Assembly: GCF_000962805.1 (NCBI RefSeq)
Contig: NZ_JZTW01000016.1
Span: forward strand, 1 to 64,000
Origin: Pseudarthrobacter chlorophenolicus
GTDB taxonomy: Bacteria > Actinomycetota > Actinomycetes > Actinomycetales > Micrococcaceae
Length of the DNA: 64,000 nucleotides
Direction: 5' to 3'
Shown here one piece after another: positions 50,158 through 58,646 of this stretch (the stretch's first letter is position 1; the number at the start of each line of letters is the position of its first letter). The notes under the pieces were generated by a model. It made no database searches. It worked only from the letters and a program-made list of their open reading frames with translations, and had not been told where the DNA came from. Made by a program: the position numbers and the translations under genes.

Positions 50158-51849
50158 CTACTTCCGGTGCCAGGTGCCGGCGTCGTCCGCGGCGAACGCA
50201 TCGAGCGCCGGCAGTGCGCGGCCGGCAAAGTCGAAGACAGCCTGGTTTTCCCAGGCATTGCCCGATGAGGGGTCGGCCGGATCCCAGCCGTTGCCGGGTA
50301 CCGATGTCCAGGCGGGCTCCCAGTAGACGGCGCCGATGCCACGTCCGCCCGGAGCGGATGCCACCACGTCCTGCACCGCCCGGAAATTGGCGGCCTGGCC
50401 GGCCGGAGTCGCCGGGTAGCCCTTGACGAGCTGGGACCCGTTGGCGATCACGTTCTCCCACGGGGCGTTGGGGTTGTCCTCAAGGGTGAACGGGTACGAA
50501 GTTTCCACCACGAGCACATCCTTGCCGTACCGCTGGGACAGGGTGGTCACGGCGTTCTGCAGGTCCGCCAGGGTGCCGTGCCAGTACCCGTAGTAGGACA
50601 GGCCGACGATGTCCATGGGCACGCCGCGCCTGGTGGCTTCATCAAACCACCAGGTCAGTCCGCCTATGCCGTTGTTGATGTTGGTCAGGTGGAGCACCGT
50701 TCTGGTGTCCGGGCTGATCTCCTTGACGGCACGGGTACCGGCTTTGAGGAAGGCGGCGAGGTTGTCCCACTGGGCGCCGTCCACGCCGTCCGCAGGGTCA
50801 ACGTCCCAGGTCTGGCCCAGCGGCCAGAGCATGCCTGGGTTGATTTCGTTGCCCACCTGCGCGGCGTACGGCGTGATGCCGGCGGCCTTCAGGGCAGCCA
50901 TGACGTCTTTGGTGTGTGCGTACACGGCGTCGGCCATGACTGCCGCGGACATGCCCTTCCAGGCGGCGGGAACGCCCTGCGCCCCGGGGTCGGTCCAGCG
51001 GTCGGAGTAGTGGAAGTCCACCAGCACTTTCATGCCCTGGGCCTGTGCCCGTTTGGCCATGTCCACCACCTGCTGCCGGGTGTTGTAACCATCGGCCGGA
51101 TTGACCCAGACCTTCAGGCGGACAAGGTTGGCGCCGGCATCGGCAAAAGCCTCTACCGGGTCTACCCGGGTACCGTCCGCCGTAGCGTACACGGCCCCGT
51201 GGTCCTCGTTCTTGGGCACTCCGGAGAGGTCGGCGCCGCGGAAGGTCCGCTCCACCCTGCCTTCGGCGAAGGTCACGTTGTCCATGCTGGCCCAGGCCCC
51301 GGTGCCCGCGGTTGTGAGGGAGATGGTGCATTTGCCCGCCACGTTGGCGCTGACGGCGAGGGTCAGCCACTGGTCATCGGTTTCCGTGGAGGGCAGGACG
51401 GCGGAACCGTCGCTGCCGCATCCGGAGAGGACCAGGCGCGAGGAATCCACCGGACCGCCGGACTTGATCGAGGCGCGGAAGGTCCACCACCCCTTTTTCA
51501 GGCCCGTGACGGTCTGCGAGGTGGTCACCGTGCTGTCCGAGGCCAGATAGTGGGTGAGTCGGTGCGCCGAGTCGGCTCCCCCGGACTCCACCGTGGCCGC
51601 GCCGGCCGGCCCGGCAACCGACCAGCCCGCAGTCCCGTCTTCGAAGCCCGGGTTGGCTACGGACGCCGGTCCAACGCCAGGCGGCCTGCCCGGGGCGGCC
51701 GCGGCAGGACCGGCAGCCAGCAACGTTCCTGCCAACGCCAGGGCGGTGACGGCGGCCAGGGCCCGGACGGAGGGCAACGCCCGGCCGGACGGTTGTAAGC
51801 GGCCGGTAAGTCTTTCGCTGGCAGTGCGCGTCGTGCGGGGATTTATCAC
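50158..51849 (-). CDS. Secreted arabinogalactan endo-beta-1,4-galactanase (GH53)
   Basis: A 563-residue secreted enzyme. The signal peptide is about 1-52 (long n-region, then ALAAVTALALAGTLLAAGPAAAA). An N-terminal carbohydrate-binding beta-sandwich (about 65-198, NPGFEDGTAGWSV, probably CBM61-like) precedes a GH53 TIM barrel (about 200-550). The acid/base is Glu335 (AAQVGNEINPG) and the nucleophile is Glu449 (VLVVETSYPF). It cuts beta-1,4-galactan side chains of rhamnogalacturonan I to galacto-oligosaccharides. The GTG at 51849 is chosen because AAGGAGG lies 8 nt upstream; the extension before it is Pro/Ser-rich and non-family. It is transcribed after GH42 with a 130-bp gap. Confidence 0.92.
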   Translation of the reverse strand: MINPRTTRTASERLTGRLQPSGRALPSVRALAAVTALALAGTLLAAGPAAAAPGRPPGVGPASVANPGFEDGTAGWSVAGPAGAATVESGGADSAHRLTHYLASDSTVTTSQTVTGLKKGWWTFRASIKSGGPVDSSRLVLSGCGSDGSAVLPSTETDDQWLTLAVSANVAGKCTISLTTAGTGAWASMDNVTFAEGRVERTFRGADLSGVPKNEDHGAVYATADGTRVDPVEAFADAGANLVRLKVWVNPADGYNTRQQVVDMAKRAQAQGMKVLVDFHYSDRWTDPGAQGVPAAWKGMSAAVMADAVYAHTKDVMAALKAAGITPYAAQVGNEINPGMLWPLGQTWDVDPADGVDGAQWDNLAAFLKAGTRAVKEISPDTRTVLHLTNINNGIGGLTWWFDEATRRGVPMDIVGLSYYGYWHGTLADLQNAVTTLSQRYGKDVLVVETSYPFTLEDNPNAPWENVIANGSQLVKGYPATPAGQAANFRAVQDVVASAPGGRGIGAVYWEPAWTSVPGNGWDPADPSSGNAWENQAVFDFAGRALPALDAFAADDAGTWHRK

Positions 51850-51979
51850 TGGGGCGTCCTCCTTGACGTGAAACTTTGGCGTTGATCGTTGGCGTTGAGC
51901 CGTGACTTGCGACTTTGCGTGGAACCTTGGTGTGGAAACCGGCCGGGGCCATGGCGGCCCCGGCCGGCGGTCTTTGGGG

Positions 51980-54025
51980 CTAGCTGGATCCTTCGGGGGT
52001 GCAAATGACCCGCACGGTTCCGGCGGGAATGGCGGCGAGGCCGTCCACCCTTTCACCGGAGACCATGTCCAGTCCGGAGACCGCGAATGACGAGTCAGCC
52101 TCGGTGTGGTTGATCAGGAACGTGAAGCGGTCTGCGCCGTTGCTGCGCACGGACACCTCCAGGCCGGACGGGTGTCCGTCTCCTGTGGCCAGCCCCGCGT
52201 GGGCCAACGCTTCCGTCACGATGGCGGCCAGGCCGCCGTCGTCCAGGTCCGTGGAGACGTACCAGGCCGTGCCGCTGCCGAAGGCGTTGCGGGTAATGGC
52301 CGGTCCCGGAGCCGCCGGACCGTCCTGGTAGCGGGCCACAACATCGGCGGTGGTGGGGTGGATTTCTTCGGACCAGATGGTGCCGGTCCCACGCCCGGTG
52401 CTTAGCTGGACAGCCTGGTGTTCGCGCAGGGGCAGGAATTCGTGGATTTCCAACCCCAGCAGGTCACGCAGCGGACCGGGCGAAGCTCCCGGGGGAACGG
52501 TGTCCGTGGCGTCCACAATGCCCGAGAAATAGGACACCATGAGGTGCCCGCCGCCCCGGACGTAGTTGCGCAGGTTGGCGGCTGCAGGTTCGCCCACGAG
52601 GTACAGGGCGGGGGCGAGCACCAGGTCGTAGCCGGACAGATCCGATTCCGGATGGGCGAAGTCCACGGCAACGCCACGGTTCCACAACACCGAGTAGTAG
52701 GCCTCGATCCGCTCGCGGTGGGTCAGCTCGTTGCTGGGCCGCCATTCCAGGTCCTGGGCCCAGAAGGATTCGACGTCCCACAGGATGGCCACCTTGGCAG
52801 TGACGGTGGAACCCTTCACGGCCGTGAGTTTCTTCAGGTCGTCGCCCAGGTCCAGGACTTCCCGCCAGATCCGGGTGCCCGTGCCGGCGTGCGGAAGCAT
52901 GGCCGAGTGGAACTTTTCCGCCCCGAATCTGGAGGCGCGGAACTGGAAGAACATCACGGCATCGGCACCGCGGGCAACATGTGCCAGGCTGTTGCGGGCC
53001 AGCTCCCCCGGACGCTTGGCGATGTTGCGGCCCTGCCAGTTCACGGCGCTGGTGGAGTGCTCCATCAGCATCCACGGCTTGTTCCCGGCCAGCGAGCGGG
53101 TGAGGTCCGCATCCATAGACAGGAGGATGTGGTTGTCCGTCCGCTGCGCCACGAGGTAGTGGTCATTGGCCACGATGTCCACCTCCCGGCTCCAGGCCCA
53201 GTAGTCCGGGGACAGGCAGTTGGTGGCCATGAAGTTGGTGGTCACCGGGGCGTTGGGGGCGTAGCGGCGGATCACGTCGCGTTCTGCGATGAAGCACTCC
53301 AGCATGGCGTTGGAGGTGAACCGGGCGAAGTCCAGCCGCTGGCCCTGGTTGCTGACGCTCGCGGAGGTCCGCGGGGCGTCGATCTCGTCCCAAGCGTTGT
53401 ATTTCTGGCCCCAGAAAAGGGTTCCCCAGGCCGTATTCAGGGCATCAAGGCTGCCGTAGCGGGCCTGCAGCCAGGTCCGGAACGCCGCCACGGAGGCGTC
53501 GTCGTAGGACTCGCTGACGGGGGCGCCGTACTCGTTGTGGACATGCCAGAGGACGACGCCGGGGTGGGAACCGTAGCGCCGCGCCAACTGTTCGGTGATG
53601 TTCGCTGCAGCCCGGCGGTAGTCCGGGGAGCTGGGGGCGGCCATCCCCCGGGAGCCGTGCCCCAGGGCGAGTCCGTCCCGCGTCACGGGGCGGGCCTGAG
53701 GATACTTCTTCCAGAACCAGGCCGGCGGGGCGGCGGTGGGGGTGCCCAGGTCGATGCTGATGCCGGCATCGGTCAGCAGGTCAACAAGGTGGTCCAGCCA
53801 CTCGAAGTCGTACTCCCCTTCCCGTGGTTCCAGCAGTACCCAGGAGAAGATCCCTACGCTGACCAAATTGATGCCGGCTTCGCGCATCAGGGCGATGTCC
53901 TCCACCCACACCTCGCGGGGCCACTGCTCCGGGTTGTAGTCCCCGCCGTAGCAAAGGCCCGCCGGGCGCTGGACCCACGGTGCCGGCGCGAGTCCGGGTG
54001 CTGGGGCCTGCAGGACGTCTGTCAT
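51980..54025 (-). CDS. Beta-galactosidase, GH42 family
   Basis: A 681-residue cytoplasmic beta-galactosidase that removes galactose from imported galacto-oligosaccharides. The GH42 TIM barrel (about 22-400) begins GLCYGGDYNPEQWPREVW. The acid/base is Glu165 (WHVHNEYG) and the nucleophile Glu322 (WMLMEHSTSAVNW). A trimerisation domain and C-terminal beta-sandwich follow. There is no signal peptide. It is divergent from the ABC importer and is the first gene of the GH42-GH53 unit. Confidence 0.95.
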   Translation of the reverse strand: MTDVLQAPAPGLAPAPWVQRPAGLCYGGDYNPEQWPREVWVEDIALMREAGINLVSVGIFSWVLLEPREGEYDFEWLDHLVDLLTDAGISIDLGTPTAAPPAWFWKKYPQARPVTRDGLALGHGSRGMAAPSSPDYRRAAANITEQLARRYGSHPGVVLWHVHNEYGAPVSESYDDASVAAFRTWLQARYGSLDALNTAWGTLFWGQKYNAWDEIDAPRTSASVSNQGQRLDFARFTSNAMLECFIAERDVIRRYAPNAPVTTNFMATNCLSPDYWAWSREVDIVANDHYLVAQRTDNHILLSMDADLTRSLAGNKPWMLMEHSTSAVNWQGRNIAKRPGELARNSLAHVARGADAVMFFQFRASRFGAEKFHSAMLPHAGTGTRIWREVLDLGDDLKKLTAVKGSTVTAKVAILWDVESFWAQDLEWRPSNELTHRERIEAYYSVLWNRGVAVDFAHPESDLSGYDLVLAPALYLVGEPAAANLRNYVRGGGHLMVSYFSGIVDATDTVPPGASPGPLRDLLGLEIHEFLPLREHQAVQLSTGRGTGTIWSEEIHPTTADVVARYQDGPAAPGPAITRNAFGSGTAWYVSTDLDDGGLAAIVTEALAHAGLATGDGHPSGLEVSVRSNGADRFTFLINHTEADSSFAVSGLDMVSGERVDGLAAIPAGTVRVICTPEGSS

Positions 54026-54062
54026 CGGGTGATCTCCTTAGAACTGTGTGCGCTCCCAGTAT

Positions 54063-54130
54063 TATCACAGCTCTTACTGGAGTGATACAGGCAATATTTT
54101 GTTGACATAGATCACAACTGTGTGAATTAC
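54063..54130. promoter_or_regulatory. Divergent GH42/importer promoter
   Basis: TTGACA (54102-54107) with a weak -10 near 54124-54130 is a plausible rightward promoter. Dyads TATCAC...GTGATA (54063-54087) and TCACAACTGTGTGA (54111-54124) surround it. A LacI half-site-like GGAACCGCTC follows at 54132-54141. The LacI gene downstream is the probable regulator. Confidence 0.5.
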
Positions 54131-54249
54131 TGGAACCGCTCACAGGATTTGGCTGACGTTGTCCGTTCGCCTCCACCGCAGCACAGCGGATCCCCCACCG
54201 GGTCCCCGCCAGCTCTTTCACAGCCAGCTTTTTCGACAAGGAGGACGGA

Positions 54250-55572
54250 ATGCGCAGCTCATTTCGTGCAGGCGCAGCGGCAATGATGGCCGCAGCAGCC
54301 CTGCTTACCGCAGGATGTTCCACGGGTTCGGGCACCAGCACCGTGGAACAGAACACCGATCCCAACCAGAAGGTGGAACTCACCTACTGGGCCTGGGCCC
54401 CGAACCTGGACAAGGTGGTGGACATCTGGAATGAGAAGAACCCCAACATCCACGTCACGGTCAACAAGCAGGACGGCGGCGATCCCGCCATCACCAAACT
54501 GCTGACCGCCGTCAACGCCGGTTCCGGCGCGCCGGACCTGATCCAGGCGGAATACCAGAAGATCCCAACCCTGGTGGCAGCAGATGCGCTCGCGGACCTC
54601 TCCGGAACCGACGCCAAGGACACCAAGGAGGCGTTCCCCGAGGCCGTCTGGAACTCCGTCACCCTCGGCGGCGACGCTCTCTATGCGGTTCCGCAGGACA
54701 CCGGGCCCATGGCCTTCTACTACCGCGCCGACATCTTCGAGCGCCTGGGCCTCGCAGTCCCCACAACCTGGGACGAATACGCTGCGGCGGCCAAGACCGT
54801 GCACGACGCTGACCCCGAGGCTTACCTGGGCACGTTCTCGTCCAACGACGCCGGCTGGTTTACCGGCCTGGCCCAGCAGGCCGGCGCGTCGTGGTGGGCT
54901 ATCGACGGTGACGCCTGGAGCGTCAAGATCGCCGAGGACCCCACAGAGAAGGTGGCCGGCTACTGGGGAGGCCTGGTGGAGCAGGGCATCATCGACAACA
55001 AGCCCATGTACACCCCTGAATGGAACGCCGCCCTGAACAACGGCAAGCAGGTGGGCTGGCTCAGCGCCGCCTGGGCACCGGGCGTGCTGTCCGGCAATGC
55101 CGGCGCAACGGCCGGCAAGTGGAAGGTGGCCCCCATGCCGCAGTGGGATTCCGCCAAGCCCGCCACCGGCAACTGGGGCGGCTCCTCCACCGCAGTGACA
55201 TCTCAGTCCAAGAACGTTGCCGCGGCTTCCAAGTTCGCTTCGTGGCTGAATACCGATCCGGAGGCCGTCAAGGCACTCGTGGACGTGGCCGGCATCTACC
55301 CGGCCGACACCGAAGGTGCCAAGACAGCCCTGACCAAGGCGCCGGAGTTCTTCAGCAACCAGCCCGACTTCTACGATGTGGTGGGCGAAGCTGCGCAGAG
55401 CGTTACATCGTTCAGCTACGGCCCCAACGTCAACGTTGCCTACAACGCTTACAACGACCAGTTCGCCAAGGCTGCCCAGGCCAAAACCAAGAGTGCGTTC
55501 CTGGACGCCGTAGCCGGCATGCAGCAGGTCACCGTTGACGACCTCAAGAAGACCGGATTCACGGTCAAGTAG
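54250..55572 (+). CDS. ABC transporter substrate-binding lipoprotein (galacto-oligosaccharide)
   Basis: A 440-residue family 1 solute-binding protein. The signal peptide ends in lipobox LTAGC (Cys near residue 23). The mature fold begins LTYWAWAPNLDKVVDIW, with a Trp-rich binding cleft (ASWWAID, GNWGGSS). AAGGAGGACGG lies just before the ATG. It is the first gene of the rightward importer unit; the ligand is inferred from GH42/GH53 as galacto-oligosaccharides. A hairpin with T-run separates it from the permeases. Confidence 0.9.
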   Translation: MRSSFRAGAAAMMAAAALLTAGCSTGSGTSTVEQNTDPNQKVELTYWAWAPNLDKVVDIWNEKNPNIHVTVNKQDGGDPAITKLLTAVNAGSGAPDLIQAEYQKIPTLVAADALADLSGTDAKDTKEAFPEAVWNSVTLGGDALYAVPQDTGPMAFYYRADIFERLGLAVPTTWDEYAAAAKTVHDADPEAYLGTFSSNDAGWFTGLAQQAGASWWAIDGDAWSVKIAEDPTEKVAGYWGGLVEQGIIDNKPMYTPEWNAALNNGKQVGWLSAAWAPGVLSGNAGATAGKWKVAPMPQWDSAKPATGNWGGSSTAVTSQSKNVAAASKFASWLNTDPEAVKALVDVAGIYPADTEGAKTALTKAPEFFSNQPDFYDVVGEAAQSVTSFSYGPNVNVAYNAYNDQFAKAAQAKTKSAFLDAVAGMQQVTVDDLKKTGFTVK

Positions 55573-55581
55573 TCCCGCCTG

Positions 55582-55613
55582 CCGGGAGGGTGCAGCGGCA
55601 CCCTCCCGGTTTT
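55582..55613 (+). terminator. Intercistronic hairpin with T-run after the binding-protein gene
   Basis: CCGGGAGGGTGC (55582-55593) pairs perfectly with GCACCCTCCCGG (55598-55609) around AGCG and is followed by TTTT. It probably lowers permease expression relative to the binding protein. Confidence 0.8.
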
Positions 55614-55646
55614 GGCCCCAAACCACCCCACCCAAGGAAGTGCAAC

Positions 55647-56627
55647 ATGGCAGCGACAGCCACCGCGCCAACCCAGGCGGACAAGACCGCCATTGCCGGG
55701 CCTGGGAGTCCCCGGAAGGCCCGAAGCTTCAAGCAGCGGGCACTGACCCCGTATGCGATGCTGGCGCCGGGTATTGTCCTGTTCCTGGTGTTCATGGCGG
55801 CGCCGATCGCCTACACGCTGGTGTTGAGCTTCCAGCAGAAGAAGGTCAGCGGGCTGGGCCTCGGCAAAGGCGCACAAAGCACAGTGTTTGCCGGGTTCGA
55901 CAACTACATCCGCTCCGTGACTGACCCCGAATTCACCGCCAGCGTCCTCCGTGTCCTGACTTATGGCGCCATCCTGATCCCGCTGATGCTCGGCTTCGCG
56001 CTGCTGTTCGCGCTCCTCCTGGACTCGCGGCGCACCCGCGCCGGAAACTTCTCACGCACGGCCATCTTCCTGCCCTACGCCGTGCCGGCCGTGATCAGCT
56101 CGCTACTCTGGGGCTTCCTGTACCTGCCCGGCGTCAGCCCCTTCCACTTCGTGGCGGACAGGCTGGGAATCGCCTTGCCGTCACTGCTGAACCCGGACCT
56201 GATCACCTTTGCCATCGCCAACATCGCCCTGTGGGGCGGCGTGGGCTTCAACATGATCGTCATGTACACCTCGCTCAAGGCCGTGCCCCAGGAAATCTAT
56301 GAGGCCGCCAAACTCGACGGCGCCTCGGAGATCCAGACCGCACTCCGCATCAAGATCCCCATCATTGCCCCCTCCGTGGTGATGACAGCCCTGTTTTCCA
56401 TGATCGCCACGCTGCAGGTCTTCGCCGAACCCACCACGCTCCGCCCGCTGGCCAACAGCCTCTCCACGAGCTGGTCCCCTCTGATGCTCGTCTACCGTGA
56501 TGCTTTCACCCGCAATGACATCTACTCCGCGGCCGCAACCAGCATCATCATCGCCCTCGCCACCTTCGCCATTTCCTTCCTCTTCCTGCGCATTGTGCAG
56601 AAGCGGGCCTTCGGACAGGAGAACTGA
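55647..56627 (+). CDS. Carbohydrate ABC transporter permease (MalF type)
   Basis: A 326-residue permease with six hydrophobic segments after a polar N-terminal tail (about 45 residues). The EAA loop is IYEAAKLDGASEIQTAL (near residue 230) followed by IKIPIIAP. The ATG at 55647 is chosen because AAGGA lies 8 nt upstream. Confidence 0.92.
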   Translation: MAATATAPTQADKTAIAGPGSPRKARSFKQRALTPYAMLAPGIVLFLVFMAAPIAYTLVLSFQQKKVSGLGLGKGAQSTVFAGFDNYIRSVTDPEFTASVLRVLTYGAILIPLMLGFALLFALLLDSRRTRAGNFSRTAIFLPYAVPAVISSLLWGFLYLPGVSPFHFVADRLGIALPSLLNPDLITFAIANIALWGGVGFNMIVMYTSLKAVPQEIYEAAKLDGASEIQTALRIKIPIIAPSVVMTALFSMIATLQVFAEPTTLRPLANSLSTSWSPLMLVYRDAFTRNDIYSAAATSIIIALATFAISFLFLRIVQKRAFGQEN

Positions 56628-56629
56628 CC

Positions 56630-57481
56630 GTGTCCACTCCCACTGAGATCCGCGAGAAGCCAAGCTTCCTTTCCACCGGCATCCTGATCCTCGGCGCGCT
56701 GTACTGCCTGTTTCCGGTCATCTGGGTGGTGGCTGCGGCCAGCAAGAGCAGCGACGAACTCTTCTCCACCTTCACCTTTGCGCCGAGCGTCCACCTGTGG
56801 AACAACATCGTGGAGCTGACCGCCTACCGCGACGGCGTGTTCTGGCGGTGGATGCTCAACACTGCCCTCTACGCCGGGGTGGGTGCCCTGCTCTCCACCT
56901 GGGTGTCCGCCCTCTCTGGCTACGTCCTGGCCAAGTACGACTTCCCCGGCAAGAACGGCGTGTTCAAGGTCCTCCTCATGGGCGTGCTGGTTCCGGGCGT
57001 CATCCTGGCCATCCCGCAGTACCTGATGCTGGCCCAGCTGGGCCTGACCAACACGTACTGGTCCGTTCTCCTGCCGCAAATCATCAGCCCCTACGGGATC
57101 TACCTGGCCCGCATCTACGCTGCGGCGTCGGTTCCCGGGGACGTCATTGAGGCTGCCCGGACGGAGGGCGCCAAGGACATGTACATCTTCAACCGCATCG
57201 CGCTGCCCATGATGCTGCCAGGCCTGGTGACGATCTTCCTGTTCCAGTTCGTGGCCATCTGGAACAACTTCATGCTGCCGTACATCATGCTGGGCGATGA
57301 CACGCTGTTCCCGCTGACGGTGGGCCTGAACGGGCTCCTCAACCAGGGCGCCACCGCTCCGGCCCTGTACACGCTGGTGCTGGCAGGAGCCCTGCTGTCC
57401 ATCATTCCGCTGGTCATCATGTTCCTGTTCCTGCAGCGTTACTGGCGCGTTGACCTCGCCGCCGGCGCCGTAAAGGCCTAG
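56630..57481 (+). CDS. Carbohydrate ABC transporter permease (MalG type)
   Basis: A 283-residue permease. The EAA loop is VIEAARTEGAKDMYIFNRI (near residue 180) then ALPMMLPG. It begins 2 bp after the previous permease, a GTG start. No ATPase gene follows. Confidence 0.92.
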   Translation: MSTPTEIREKPSFLSTGILILGALYCLFPVIWVVAAASKSSDELFSTFTFAPSVHLWNNIVELTAYRDGVFWRWMLNTALYAGVGALLSTWVSALSGYVLAKYDFPGKNGVFKVLLMGVLVPGVILAIPQYLMLAQLGLTNTYWSVLLPQIISPYGIYLARIYAAASVPGDVIEAARTEGAKDMYIFNRIALPMMLPGLVTIFLFQFVAIWNNFMLPYIMLGDDTLFPLTVGLNGLLNQGATAPALYTLVLAGALLSIIPLVIMFLFLQRYWRVDLAAGAVKA

Positions 57482-57500
57482 GGCTGGATAGGCTCGGATC

Positions 57501-58517
57501 ATGATGCAACCGCAAGGCCGGCCCCGGCCCAAGATTGACGATGTGGCCAGGGAGGCAGGCGTCTCGCGAGGGACAGTTTCGCGGGTGCTCAATGGCGGGC
57601 ACTGGGTCAGCCCGCCCGCGTTGGCCGCCGTCAACGCCGCCATCAAAAAGACCGGCTACCGCGTCAACCCCCACGCCCGGAACCTGGCCACGAACAAGGC
57701 CAACTCGGTGGCCTTCCTGCTCACCGAAACGCACGACCGCCTGTTCGCCGACCCCAATTTCGCCGTCCTGATGCGGGGCGCTGCCGATGCCCTGGCCGTG
57801 CACGACATTCCCCTGGTGCTGATCATGGCCGGTACGGACGACGAGCAGCGCCGTGCCACCGATTTCCTCACCGCCGGCCATGTGGACGGAGTCCTGCTGG
57901 TCTCCTCGCATGGCAGCAGGAAGGGCGTGATCGCCGACATCATCGCCGCGGGCGTGCCTGCTATCGCCTGCGGCGTTCCCCTGGGCTTCGAAAAGAAGAT
58001 GGGCTACGTGGCAGCGGACGACTACCAGGGCGCGCTGGAGCTGCTGGAGTTCCTTGACGACGGCGGCCGGAAGCGGATCGCCACCATCACCGGCCCGCAG
58101 GACACCTCCGGCGGCATCCGGCGGCTGGAAGCCTACCGGGCACACCAGGGTGACGCCTTCGACGAGGCGCTGGTGGCGCCAGGTGACTACAGCCGGGAAA
58201 GCGGGGCCAGGGCCATGCGTGAGCTCCTCGCCCGGGTCCCCGACGTGGACGCCGTCTTCGCCGCCAACGACCTCATGGCCCTCGGCGCGCTGGAGGTATT
58301 GCACGACGCCGGACGGCGGGTTCCCGAGGACGTTGCGGTAGTGGGGTTCGACGACATTTCGGCCGCCTCCGCCGCCACCCCTGCCCTGACCACGGTGCGG
58401 CAGCCATTCGACCGGATCAGCGAGGAAATGGTGCGGTTGTTGCTGGACGTCATCGCCGGGAAGAACCATGCCGCCATCACCATTCCCACGGAACTCGTGG
58501 TCCGGGAATCGGCCTGA
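57501..58517 (+). CDS. LacI-family regulator of the galactan locus
   Basis: A 338-residue LacI regulator. The HTH reads KIDDVAREAGVSRGTVSRVLNGG (about residues 11-33), and the sensor domain contains DGVLLVSSHGSR, FAANDLMALGALEV and GFDDISAASAATPALTTVRQP. It lies 19 bp after the permease, so it is probably co-transcribed with the importer and autoregulates it. Sites at 58604-58623 and in the 54.1-kb promoter are candidate operators. It senses an imported galacto-oligosaccharide by inference. Confidence 0.9.
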   Translation: MMQPQGRPRPKIDDVAREAGVSRGTVSRVLNGGHWVSPPALAAVNAAIKKTGYRVNPHARNLATNKANSVAFLLTETHDRLFADPNFAVLMRGAADALAVHDIPLVLIMAGTDDEQRRATDFLTAGHVDGVLLVSSHGSRKGVIADIIAAGVPAIACGVPLGFEKKMGYVAADDYQGALELLEFLDDGGRKRIATITGPQDTSGGIRRLEAYRAHQGDAFDEALVAPGDYSRESGARAMRELLARVPDVDAVFAANDLMALGALEVLHDAGRRVPEDVAVVGFDDISAASAATPALTTVRQPFDRISEEMVRLLLDVIAGKNHAAITIPTELVVRESA

Positions 58518-58562
58518 AAGCCCGGATTTCTACAACGTTCTAAATACCCTACGGCGGGTTCA

Positions 58563-58623
58563 CAAAACAAGGCTTGTTTTGCCCTATCCCGCCCACTAGA
58601 TTTTTGGGGAAGCGTTTTCCCAA
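58563..58623 (+). promoter_or_regulatory. Upstream region of the RG lyase with LacI-type operator and a second dyad
   Basis: TTGGGGAAGCGTTTTCCCAA (58604-58623) is a 20-bp near-palindrome centred on CG, a good LacI-type operator, 24 nt before the lyase ATG. Upstream, AAAACAAGGCTTGTTTT (58564-58580) is a perfect odd palindrome that might end the LacI transcript or bind another protein. Confidence 0.7.
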
Positions 58624-58646
58624 TTCGAAATTGAAAGGATTCACTG

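Noticed and set aside
52418..54085. Long plus-strand frame opposite the GH42 gene, reaching into the promoter
   Set aside because: No domain, and it would cross the divergent promoter. GH42 catalytic residues lie on the minus strand.
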